Assembly (NCBI GenBank): GCA_028673005.1
Contig: CM054112.1
Span: forward strand, 26,466,624-26,530,623
Direction: 5' to 3'
Length of the DNA stretch: 64,000 nucleotides
DNA from: Tanypteryx hageni
Taxonomy: Eukaryota; Arthropoda; Insecta; Odonata; Petaluridae
A program made the position numbers and the translations under genes. The notes beneath the pieces were generated by a model. The model was not told the DNA's origin and made no database searches. It saw only the letters and a list, made by a program, of their open reading frames with translations. The stretch's first letter is position 1, and each line of letters starts with the position of its first letter. This document shows, piece after piece, positions 12,101-24,100 of this stretch.

Positions 12101-15100
12101 GGCTTTGTCAATGAAACTTATACAATGGAGGATATTCAAATGTTTTTTCCAGAATTCTCTGAGTATTAATACTGTGTCAGAGGTTGCTTCGAAACACCTT
12201 TGAAATAATTCCTTGATGTACAGTTTCTTAAAGTTTGAAATGATCTGCTGGTCCATAGGCTGGATTAGAGGAGTCGTGTTAGGGGGCAGGAACTTCACTG
12301 TGATGAAACCAAACTCCTCAACCAACTCGTCTTGCAAGCCTGGAGGATGAGCAGGAGCATTGTCCATCACAAGAAGGCATTTTAGTGGCAATTCGTTTTC
12401 TTGGAGGTATTTTCTCACGCTTGGGACAAAGGCTTCATGGATTCACTCAATGAACAGTTACCTGGTTACCCAAGCCTTACTGTTAGCCCTCCACATAACA
12501 AACAGTTTACTTTTCATTACATTATTTTTCTTAAACACCCTCGGATTCTCAGAGTGGTAGACAAGCAATGGCTTGACCTTGAAGTCCCCACTTGCATTTC
12601 CACATAGTAAAAGAGTCAGCCGGTCCTTCATTGGCTTATGTCCAGGCAAAGTCTTTTCTTCCTGAGTGATGTAGGTCCTATTTGGTAATTTTTTCCAAAA
12701 TAGGCCAGTTTCATCACAGTTGAATACTTGCTGGGGAAGAAAACTCTCAGCTTTTACATAGTCATTAAATTCTTGTACATATTTCTTAGCAGCTTCTTGG
12801 TCTGAGCTTGCAGCCTCTCCATGCCTATTTACATTATGTATTCCAGTTCTCTTCTTAAACTTCTCAAACCATCCTCGGCTAGCTTTGAACAACAGTTCAG
12901 TATAAGTACTCGTACCAGGGTTTGTTATTAAAAGGTCATCATGTAATCGTTTCGTTTTTGCACAAATTAGTGCTTCAGAAACACTATCACCAGCTAACTG
13001 TTTCTCATTTATCCAAATCAACAGCAATTTCTCCACTTCGTCAATCAACTGTGGTCTTTGTTTACTAATAACTTTTACTCCTTTCACGACATCAGCTTTC
13101 TTGATCGTCTCTCTTTTTTTTAGTATAGTACAGATCAATGATTTCGCCATACCGAATTGCGTAGCAAGATCCGAGACACGAACACCATTTTCATATTTAG
13201 ATATAATTTCTTTTTCACCTCTATCGTGTTTTTATTCCTTTTCAATTTACTTTCATCATTCTTTGGCTTCCTGGTGGTCTAAAAAGATAATTTAATTGAG
13301 TGTAAATTAAACTTTGAAACAATAGCAACATGTATACAAAAACAATATAAGACTCACTCGAGCAGCAGTCCAATAAATACGACGCACTCAAACAGCAGTC
13401 CAATAAATACGACGCACTCGAACAGCAGTCTATCCTGAGTGAACGCTACCGCGAAACTAATACCCTCTCATTCCTCAGACTCAACGGCACCAGCGCCGGT
13501 GTGTCTGTCCGGGGTTTTGCGCAGTGGCGCGCCGAGATGTCAGTCCGTGGAGCACGTGACTGCCTGTTCGTAAGCCGAAATTCTGTTCACAAACCGAAGC
13601 ATTTTTTCGTCGGGATTTTTGTTCGTAAACCGAATTGTTCGTAAACAGAGTCGTTCGTAAACCGAGGTTCCACTGTATATCGAAAATGCACTAAAAGAAC
13701 ATGTGCTAAACGAAGCTTATCTGTATTGTGAAATGTAGCCTTTTCTTATTTATTCATAGTATTTGTTCATTTTATGCTATTTCTATGCTAATGTATGGTT
13801 TTGTTGATTTATTTATGTTCTGATATCATTCATATCATACATATAGCTCCATAAAATATAGTATATAATGTTGTTTTGTGTTTGAAGATGTTTTGAAACC
13901 AAGGTTTTGGAACATTATATTCTATAACATAGTTTCTTATGGAAAATATTGATGCATTTAATGTTGTTATGTTCTATGTTGCTATAATCAGGAATGACTT
14001 AACAATGTTAATCAAGGACACACTGTATAGATATAATTTAAAAATCCTAGACAATTGGCGGCCCTGGGCAAATTCATTTTTGATAGCCCCCTTAAACATT
14101 ATTAAATACACCCACCCCCCGCTTAACGCTGAAAATAATTGAATACCCTTTTCTGAATTGCGCTTACGCGTTCCCCATTAACGCTCTTCAAAATTTCTGG
14201 TGTAATTTACGAAGTCCACTGTGCAGCGCCCCTGCGCATTTACAACACAAGACGTCAGTATTTGCAGCTGCTTGATGGTTCTGTGTACACTTTTGTAGGT
14301 CAAAATATAGAGTGAACTTTGTTTCAATTATATTTTTGCTTTAAATAAAAAGACCATGAGTGACAACTGGCGGTCAGAGGAGAAAAAGAGGAAAACTTAA
14401 CTATCAAGGTTAAATTAGAGGTTTTACGGTGACTAATTGATGGAGAGCGCTAACATTTGTTTGTTTTTTGTTTATTGCTCCCTTTTTGATTGTTCAGTTT
14501 TAAAAAATGTAATACCAAGATATTTGAATTCTTCCTTTATTTGGTCTTATTCCATGTTCCTTTATTTATCAAGCACATGTGATAATTCTTTTATGAATCG
14601 ATATTTCTTTATCGAAACGTAAGGTTTCGATCATTTCAATATATGATTATGTTTTTTTCTTATTGTTTGCTTTCTCTTAATTGAACAGTATGACAGTATC
14701 TTCAGTCATGATGCTTATGTTGTTATGTTCCAATTTTCTTTGTTAATAAAATTGTGGCTGTGACTATTGCCTCACCCTGTATATATAAGTAGACACGGGT
14801 ATTTTCTTCTACTCTAATTCCTATTCCTTAATGCTCTTATTTATTCAGCTTGAGATCAACATATGTTCCGTAAAATGCATTCTGTTCTTCATTTATATTC
14901 AAGTTTTTACTGTTCAATTTTAAATATAATTGCAATGCAAATGACGACCTATTCTACACTACATAATATGATTAACAAAGAATACATTGGTGTATTATTT
15001 ATATAACTAGCATAATTGCCTGTTAAATATGACGGGATTATCATAAAAGTTTTCCAAATATATATGATTTCGATATGAAAAATCAGTAAGATAGGCTATG

Positions 15101-18100
15101 ATCTGGTTTGGCTTTCATGCACAATCAAATCAGTGTTTTTGAAAGTTATCTTTGTTTTAATTATACTGTTTAAGTAATTATTAGTAGAGAGGCCAAATGA
15201 TTATCCATATATTTGCTGAAAATAAGAGGAATATCGAAATAATAAGATATAATGCATAAAGAAGTAGCTAAAATTTATTTGAAATATTTGAGAAAATTAT
15301 AAGTTATTTAAAACGTATAGAATTTAACTTAATAAATGAATTATTTATCTTTTATTAACTTGTAAAAAACAGGATAAAATGTGGACGAATTGTCAATTTA
15401 CCATCATAGGAAAAATGTGTAGTAACTGACTTACTATTAACTAAATACTTAATGAACTGCAATGAGTTTAACAATATTTAAGTGAAAAAATCGTATTAAA
15501 ACGTAATTTTGGGAGATTTACGAATGAGATTTAACTTCTTCTCTTCGCATAACTAAGTTAAATACCTCATCCTTGAAATATTTTTAAATGTAAATGAAAA
15601 AGGTCTGCATGTTAAGGAATGGCTTTTTGCGTGATTCATATATGCAATGCGATTTATAACTCCAGTTAATAATAAGACGCACTGCAAAAATACTATGAAA
15701 ATAACTATAAAAATAGTCAATTACCAAAAATTTCAATAGGAAGTTAACTTAAAAGAAATTAATGAAAAACACGATTTTAATTCTAAACAATTTAAACGCC
15801 TTCTCTCTCTCGTACTAAAGCATTTAAAACACAGTTTCCTTATGCATAGTGTATAAGGATGACAATACAATCTCAAGGTTTAACATTGACATGGTCGGCA
15901 AGACAAAATATCTTTAAAAAGCTTAAAATTTTTCAATAAATGTGATTTAAACATATAACTTGAGCGATTTCAAACTGAAGGCAAAAGTCTATGATAAGAA
16001 TAAGAATCTATGTTTATTTTTCTTTAAAATTGTCCAACTCCAAAGATCGTAGGTTAATTACTTCTAATTTAATTTTGCAAAAGAAAAAAAGCCTGCAAGT
16101 GAAAAAAAGGTATTTTTAAGTGTTCTCATATGGGGATTTCTATAGTGTGTTTCGGCAGATGGATGGATAGACAAATGGACAGATGGACAGACAAATGGAC
16201 GGATGGACCAACATACAGAATAAGGATATTATGCATATAATACTACCTATTTTCATGTCTATTAATAGAATCTCGGGAACAAATTGAATCTTATAACATC
16301 ATTTCTTATGAAAGTACGTGTTCTGAATAGTGCTGTTTCAGTTAGCGCTTGATTTTCCTGGCACCGATTAAGACCATTAATCGGGGAGTGGGTGTACTCA
16401 GTATTTGAGAAATAACTAACTGTTAATTAATATAAATAAAAAGGCAATAATTAAATGAAAAGTTTCATTTCAAAACATAATTAACTCATTTTAATGTTTG
16501 AAGTTGATTGTATCTTATAAAATTAAAAGTTTATTTTTCTTCATGAATTGTGAATTAAAGTCAGATAATCGAGCGATGATGTTACAGAAGTTTCAAGTGA
16601 AATAATAGCAAGACCCACGAGCTTATCTTGTGTCATCATTGAACGCAAGTACATTTTAATTAATTTTAACTTTGAAAAACTATGTTCACCACTAGCTACA
16701 GTGACCCGCATAGTCAATAAAATTCCAAGCACATTAGAAGTTTTTGGCATAATTTCAATGAAACTGTTATCACAAATATATCACAAGGCATCCAGTGCTG
16801 TTCTCCATTGTAACAATGTTTTAAGTTTAGCAAACAGGCTTAATCCATCAATGCAGCTGCCCCCCCTGGTACTTCCAGGAGATGCCCAGGGCTGCTTAGC
16901 AGTGCATACAAAAAGCAAACTATGAAATTTGCTTACTTCTGGATCCATTTCAAGTTCTTTTGCAAGGTCCTTTGCTGGGATTTTCAAACTTTCAAAGTCA
17001 TTCTTTTTGAATTGCATTAAGTAACTCTGTGCTTAGAAAAAGTGATAATACTTGGTCTAACTGCATATTTTAGATTAGTATAATCTTGATCAGGGGCGCA
17101 CACATAGGGAGGGTCCACCGGTTCTGGACCCCCCCCCATAGGGGCATATTTTATCCTGAGATGAGGGTGAAGGCAAGACGTTTAAAGTGTTCTCAGGAAT
17201 GCTTTTGCTCCAGGAATGAGTGTGTGAATATGGGGAAGACGGAAAGAGGGAAGGAAGGGAGAAGGGAAAGTTCCGTTTCCAAGAAAATATCGGTGGCAAG
17301 TGTTTAAAGTGACCGTTGGTCAAGACAAAATCTTTTTGCTGAAAATATCCTATTTCCATGAGAAGGGGTTTCAGTTGAGAAACGTTCATCCCTTTCTGGG
17401 TCTTATGTTCTCCGTTTGGTCTTTTGGAGACTTCCTGGATCCCTGCTGTGTGGGAGGAGGTTCAGGCGACCAGGAGAATGGTCGTTTGTGTAAAATATCC
17501 TATTTCCACTAAAAGGGGGACAAAAAACTGCAGCTGAGACTCTCAAAAGAATACAACTGGAGTCTCCAATCAATCGATGAGTGAGGAAGTGTAGTGATGA
17601 GTGTATCTCTTACTGTGGAAAAGTGCATTTTTTGGAAGAATGGAAGCATCTGACCAATATTGACGCTACAGATCTCGAGCATCAAAAAATCGGGTACTTT
17701 TCCAGAAAGCTCTCCGCGGCCTTTTTTTCACATTTTTTGCACATGCTGAATTTCGGCAACCCTGTGGAGTTTCCACTGGGAAGTCTAAACTCACCATTGA
17801 AATTGGAAAAGTATTTAATGGAGAAATTGTGAGTGCGGATTCCATGCAGATAAACTGTTTCCCTCGAATCACACGAGCATTTATTTCATCTCGTTAATTT
17901 CAGCGAACATAGTGACCTCATCGATAGTGCATCATTGCAAGAAAAAGAGCCATGTTCATCATTCGCACTGGTTACTGGATGTACTACAGAGACAGATGCG
18001 GACAATAAAGGTAACCCTAATGATATAGCAAAATTTTTGAAATCGAAAGAATATTGTTCTGGTAAGAAACTCCTGGAAGTTTTTAATAGTTTATGGTCAC

Positions 18101-21100
18101 CAGATGCTAAATATAAATTTCCTGTCAAGAATATTAAAGGCAAAAATTTAAGGTGCCAAGCACATTGGCTTGAAAAATGGCATTGGGTATGTTATTCAGA
18201 ATTAATGGATGGTCTCTTCTGCAAATATTGTGTGCTATTTTCTCCATTTAGAGTAGGAGTGCATAGGGAGCAAATCCGGGTAAATTTGTTTCAGAAGCTT
18301 TCAACAAATGGAACCATGCCTTAGAATATTTTGAGAAGCATGGCAAATTGTCATATCATACACGAAGCTTGGAAATATTTTACAATTTAAAGAAAATTGA
18401 TGAGAAAAAAGTGCTCCCGATTGATTTGATTTTAGATAAAAACAAAGCAGCGGAAGTAGCAAAAAACAGGGAAATACTTGGCTCAATAATAAAAACTGTC
18501 CTATTTTGCAGGAAGCAGGAGATCCCCTTAGGAGGACATTTAGATTATGGTCCCTTAAATGTTGAAGAAACCCCTGAAAAAAATGAGGGAAATTTTAGAG
18601 CATTACTTAGAATGGGTGTGGAAGCAGGAGACGAAATTTTAAGGAATCATTTTAAAAGTTGTGGAAGAAATTCCTACGTTAGCTGGAGAACACAAAATGA
18701 AATCATTTCTTCCATAAATGATATAATTTTAAGGGATATTGCAAATCACATCAATAAGAGTAAGTGTTTCAGTATAATAGCAGATGAAACTACTGATGTT
18801 GCTGGGATAGAACAGTTTGCTCTTGCTGCTCGATTCATTGAAAATGATACTGTCCAAGAACAGTTTATACAATTTATACCGGTTGTCAGTAGAACAGGAT
18901 AAAGTCTTCCCACACATTTGATAGATTCTTTGCAATATTTCAAAATTAATTTAAAATTTCTCAGAGGCCAAGGATATGATGGGGCTAGTGCAATGAGTGG
19001 ACAGTTCCAAGGAGTTCAAGCTCATATTAAAAAACACTTCCCCTCTGCATTATATGTGCATTGTAGCTCACACAGTTTAAACCTAGTGATTTCAGATTCT
19101 TCTAATTTACCCAATATCAGAAACTGTGTGGGAATAGTGGGTAAAATCTATAATTTTTTTCACACTCCATTGAGGCAAAATGTTTTAATAAGAAATATTG
19201 AAAAACACTGTCCTCATTCTAGAAAACGAAAATTAGTTCAAATGTGTGGCACGAGATGGATTGAAAGACATGATTCGATACTAGTTATGGTTGAATTATT
19301 TAATGCTATACAAGCATCACTGAATGAAATGACAGAGTGGAATGATAACGATGTTTCCGTTCAAGCTTCTCTTTTAAATGTATCGATTTCTAAAGCTGAT
19401 TTCATCATTTCTTTGCTGACTATAAATAAGGTATTTGCTCTTACTAAAAGGTTGAGTGAATATTTACAAACAGTTAATATTGATTTGAAGAAGGCAATGA
19501 GTTATGCTGACTCGGTCATTGAAGGACTTGAAAGTTTAAACATTAATTCTGAATCAGTTGTCAAAGAGATTTTTGAAATGGCCATAAAGCTTCTGAAATT
19601 TGTAAGAGGTGAGGAAGAAATTAAAATTCCAAGATGTCCCACGAAGCTATCAGTGTACCGCAATAATATTTCAGCTAAATCCCCTGAGGAGTACTACAGA
19701 CGGGCTATATTCTTACCCTTTCTAAACAATGTAATAAGTCAAATAAAACAAAGACTTGAAAAACATAATAACATTTTAGCTAAATTTGGATGCTTACTGA
19801 CTCAAAATTACGATGATGAAATGGAAAGTGATTTTCTCGCGTTAGCAGAATTTTATTCGAACAGTGATGATCTTTTTTGCGACAATAAGGAAAGCATGCT
19901 TGGTGAACTTAAACTATGGAAAAATTTTATACGGAACAAGGAATTATTTTCTGCTATTGAAGGGTTCATTTATTGTGGCAGAGAGTTGTATCCTCGTATC
20001 AAACTGCTCCTACAAATACTATGTACACTTCCCATTAGCACCTGTACCAGCAAAAGATCATTCTCTACTTTGAGGAGGCTAAAAACTTATCTAAGAAGCA
20101 CCATGAAAAGTGATAAACTTAATGGTCTTGCATTATTAAATATCAACAGTTTACAGGTGTCTCCAGAAGATGTTTTGGATGAATGAAGCAAGAAACCGAG
20201 ACGATTGGATTTTACCATTTGAGGTAAGAAATGTTATTTTTAATCAAGTGCAGTAAGGCCTCCAAAGGCGAACCACCTCTCAAAGTGACTCCTATTTAGT
20301 AGAACATTTTCAAGAGTGCAATTATTTTCTCTGAGATGACTACTCTGACCTGTCCCCTCTAATCTGATCACCGTCTTCCCAGACCAGCAGATTCTAGTAG
20401 TTAACCTGACCACTGTGTCCCATTAAATGACTTTTCGATTTTCTTTCATTTGTAATTTTGAATATTATCAAACACAGTGAACCCAGTTAATAATTGCGAG
20501 AGTATTTTTTCATTTTAAAGGGTAATGTAGATTTAATATAAAACAATTAAAAATTAGATTATTAGAAATCGAATGTTTTGAGTATATTTTCTTCTTATGT
20601 TCCCGATTTTCAGTAAATTTAAACGACAAGGGAAAAATGATGTAAACCGCTCCTAATAATCATATTTTGTGTATTCCTCTGAAAATACTGGTATTAAAAA
20701 AAAATTAAGTGCATGACCTAGACGATTGGATTTCGCTATTTGGGAAACAAAATAGGACTTTGAAATAAAATCAAATTGTATATTTGGTTTGTTATTTATG
20801 TTATTTTTGCTTATATTTTCGAAGTTAAAATATGGCGTTGAAATATGTCTACTTCTGCTGATAACCCTGGATCTTTAGTCTATATTTCACTGTAATAATA
20901 TACTCGGAAAATTTGAGATATTAAACTGTAATATATTTATTCTAATTGTGTGTTTTACAGTAATAATGTACTATTTAGAAAGGGAATTATTTTTTAAATG
21001 CAAGTTGTGTAAATAAAATAAATAATAAAGGGTAACCTTAAACTTTTTTTATGCCTGCCAAATAGATCGGACCCCCCCCCCCCCCCTAGAAAAAAGTCTG

Positions 21101-24100
21101 TGTGCGCCACTGATCTTGATAACAACATTAATTTGCATGAGAATACATAACAAAACAATAAAATTACCAAAAATTAAATCAGTTTTTAAGCCAATGAAAG
21201 CTACTGTTTGGCATTTTAGGTCATTTGTTTTTTCTGAAACAGCAACTAACACAGCATAAACATTGCTAACTGAAGCCGAATCACTTCAACACAATTAATA
21301 TTACATTCCTACCGAGTTTCCGATAATAATTTTACTGTAAAATTAGTAACATGATTTTTTAAAACCTGCCATAATCGTGTCGAGCCAGAAAAGGGCATAT
21401 AAACTTGCCGCAAAACTCCAAAAAACGATTTAGCAATAGATGACACTGCCATGTCACCAAGTAATAAATTCAAATTGTGGTATTCACTGGGCATAAAGAG
21501 ACTGGACTGCCTAACGAAAGTGTCAGTGGTGGATAAGAATTGCCACAATCACCCACTGGGTGGTAGGTATGCAATTAGCAAAAATAATGAAACACAAAAC
21601 AGGATTAAAATGCAAGGAGACACAGTCGAGTTTGGTCAGCTTATTATTTTAGTGATTTGTTTCAAGCCTATCACAGGGAGTTCATACCTGCTTGCATGAC
21701 CTCAGAAAAATTACTGTGTTAATCCCCTGACCTAACCAGACATCAGTGGTTGTTTTTCCCATGACACAGACCTGATCCAGAGGGGATCAACTTCCCATTG
21801 CCCCTCCCTCTCCGCCACCCCCAGCAGATGCCCATCTCCACACTGTTCTACCCAGATTCTGGAAAGACATGGATCACTACCACTGCCCTCATCACTATTT
21901 TTTCTACCACCAGACATACATGTAACTTTTGCCAGTGGCATACCAGACACTCCTTTATGGCGAGAGGCCCATTGCCAAAGAGAGTCCAAATTTTTTTGTG
22001 AGGGCTTTAAGTTGTTTTTTTGAGACTTCAAATTTGTTTTGCCAGGAGGCCTATACATTTTCCAGTACAACACTATCACTAAATGATATAGGTAATTGTA
22101 TTTCTATTTAATCTTCTAATCGCATCCAGGAAAAAATATTAAACATATCTGGCCAAAAGTCATGCGATTTTTCCCCAGTTTTTATACACCCCTTAAAAGT
22201 GGCAGCCCCAGGTGACCACCCAGCTTGCCAACCCCTAAGACTGGCTCTGATCCATAGAAACATGCAAAGAATACACTGTGTATGATCATTTTAAACAGTA
22301 AGCAAAATACAAGTTTTTAAAATTTAATTCTACAAACTAGTTTGGTATTTAAGACTTTTTCTATTTTTTTCTGCTTTCTGGTAATCCCTTGGAGTATTAA
22401 CCCTTTCGCTGCTATGGACTTTCAGCTTCTGCGTCAGCCGTGTGTGCCGAGTACAGTGACCTTGAAGCACGGCTGTGCTGAATACTTTCTCCATGAGCTC
22501 CGCGTCTACGTTCTTTCGTTCGTCTTTTAGTCTCTTTATATTTTAAAAGTTATTTTGTCAATCATTTACATTCATATTGATTATTAACCATCTCGAAAAA
22601 ATATTTTCATCTTTTTTGAACAGCGAACGGAAAAGCTTGAAACGCATATATGCGTCGTTAGCAGTCAAGGCACCACTCTGCCCGCCCGCATATATGCGTC
22701 GATAGCAGCGAAAGGGTTAAGTAGAGAAAAATATGATCCTAAGACATGAAGATTTATCTCTAGTGGTATGAGAGCTTTTGTTCAAAACGAATGTTGTTAA
22801 TTCATTTATTTTATCATGGTAACAATCTATGGCTTTATTTGTTCTCAAAGCAATAAGAATCTTACCTGAAAGGAGTATGTCTTCCTTTCTGAGGAGAATT
22901 AACAAAACTATTGTATTTACTCAATAATAGAGGGTTTTTCATCAGTGTAAATTACGAAAGTCCACAAGTTCCTTATAATTATAGCCAAATATTTCACCCT
23001 CATCTCATATATTCAGTTTTGCATTTTTTGGAAACTTATATTTTACTTTGAAATATAATTTAGCTGTTTTAATTCTCCAAAATATTTTTTTCTTACAACT
23101 TGTGGAATTAGAGATTGCTCTATAATTTAGCCAGTACTTTTTAGCTTCCACCTCCAATGTAATCAAGGTTAATATTTCAAGGAATATAATACAGTTATGT
23201 TGATTAAGAGTACTATAAATTTAACATAACTATCTCATACATCAACAGGGAGAGAGGGATGTGGAGGATGATTACTACAGGTCTGCGTTATCTGAAGGTG
23301 AAGAGATGAGCAATGATCCTTGTGGTGATTGGTCTGATTGGCAAGAGGAAGATGGCACAGGAGATGGATTTGAAGTTCAGTGTCTCTTTTGTACATGGAA
23401 GGGTGCTGACTTGGTGTCTGTGATTGCTCACATGAAAGAAGAACATTGTGGCTTTGACCTTCTTAACTTTGAAGACAGGCGTTTCTACTCATTGGTAAAA
23501 TACATATACTCACTCAATTGTCTTTGTTAATATTATTGATTCAAGTGAATCAAAAACAGAAAATGTAAGCTTAACCATAAGGTTATACTTTGATGTTATA
23601 TTTTCACTCCCATATTTTATTTAGTTAATTTTATTTCTCATGAACCAATAATTAACATTACACTGTTGTTAACAGACTTCAAATTGTGTAACTAACTTCT
23701 ATTATTACATTTAAACATTGAAAATTTTTCATCATTTCATGCATAGAAATCTTGCCTGATACTAACCATGTCTTTCCTTGCAGGTGAAGGTTGTAAATTT
23801 CATCCGTCGTAGGGTTCAGGAAGGGCGTTGCATTGTTTGTGATTGGCCCATTGTAGAAGTTCAGGAAAATAAAGAAAGTGGGGATATGAAGAGCCATAAA
23901 AGAAGAGATGGCACAGGAAACAAAGGGTCAACGGAGGGAGGGGAAGGAAGCAAGATGGAGGCTGCCCGAAGGAAGGCCTTGATCAAGCATATGACTGAGG
24001 CCAGCCATTTTGCTTGCCCCAGCTCTCAGCTCTGGGACTGGCCAGAGTGAGTATGTACTAGAAGTTAGTCAAAATAGAGCAAATGAAATGAACATTGTCT

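Larger units (their letters stand above)
16541..22250 (-). mobile_element. Old hAT element (ZMYM1-like transposase), split by a younger hAT
   Basis: The two parts lie either side of the insertion at 17091-21112. On the left, - strand, are the hAT C-terminal dimerisation residues (LLTMRVTVASGEHSFSKLK, then IKMYLRSMMTQDKLVGLAII) and the upstream segment ending TALDAL. On the right, - strand, is the middle of the protein (FSGSTRLWQVLKNHV, LLSETR, then VAVSEKTNDLKCQT). The right flank carries sequence like a hAT end (reverse of CAGAGCCAGTCTTAGGGGTT at about 22230-22250). True termini and duplication were not established; many stops are present. Confidence 0.65.

Noticed and set aside
13370..13440. 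Triplicate AACAGCAGTCCAATAAATACGACGCACTC-type units as a CRISPR-like or satellite array
   Set aside because: Three short units without spacers, lying inside the 5' region of the Tigger element; a small internal tandem repeat only.
21732..22079. 115-codon open frame on the - strand
   Set aside because: Overlaps the old hAT 5' region and shared repeat sequence; no protein family resemblance.
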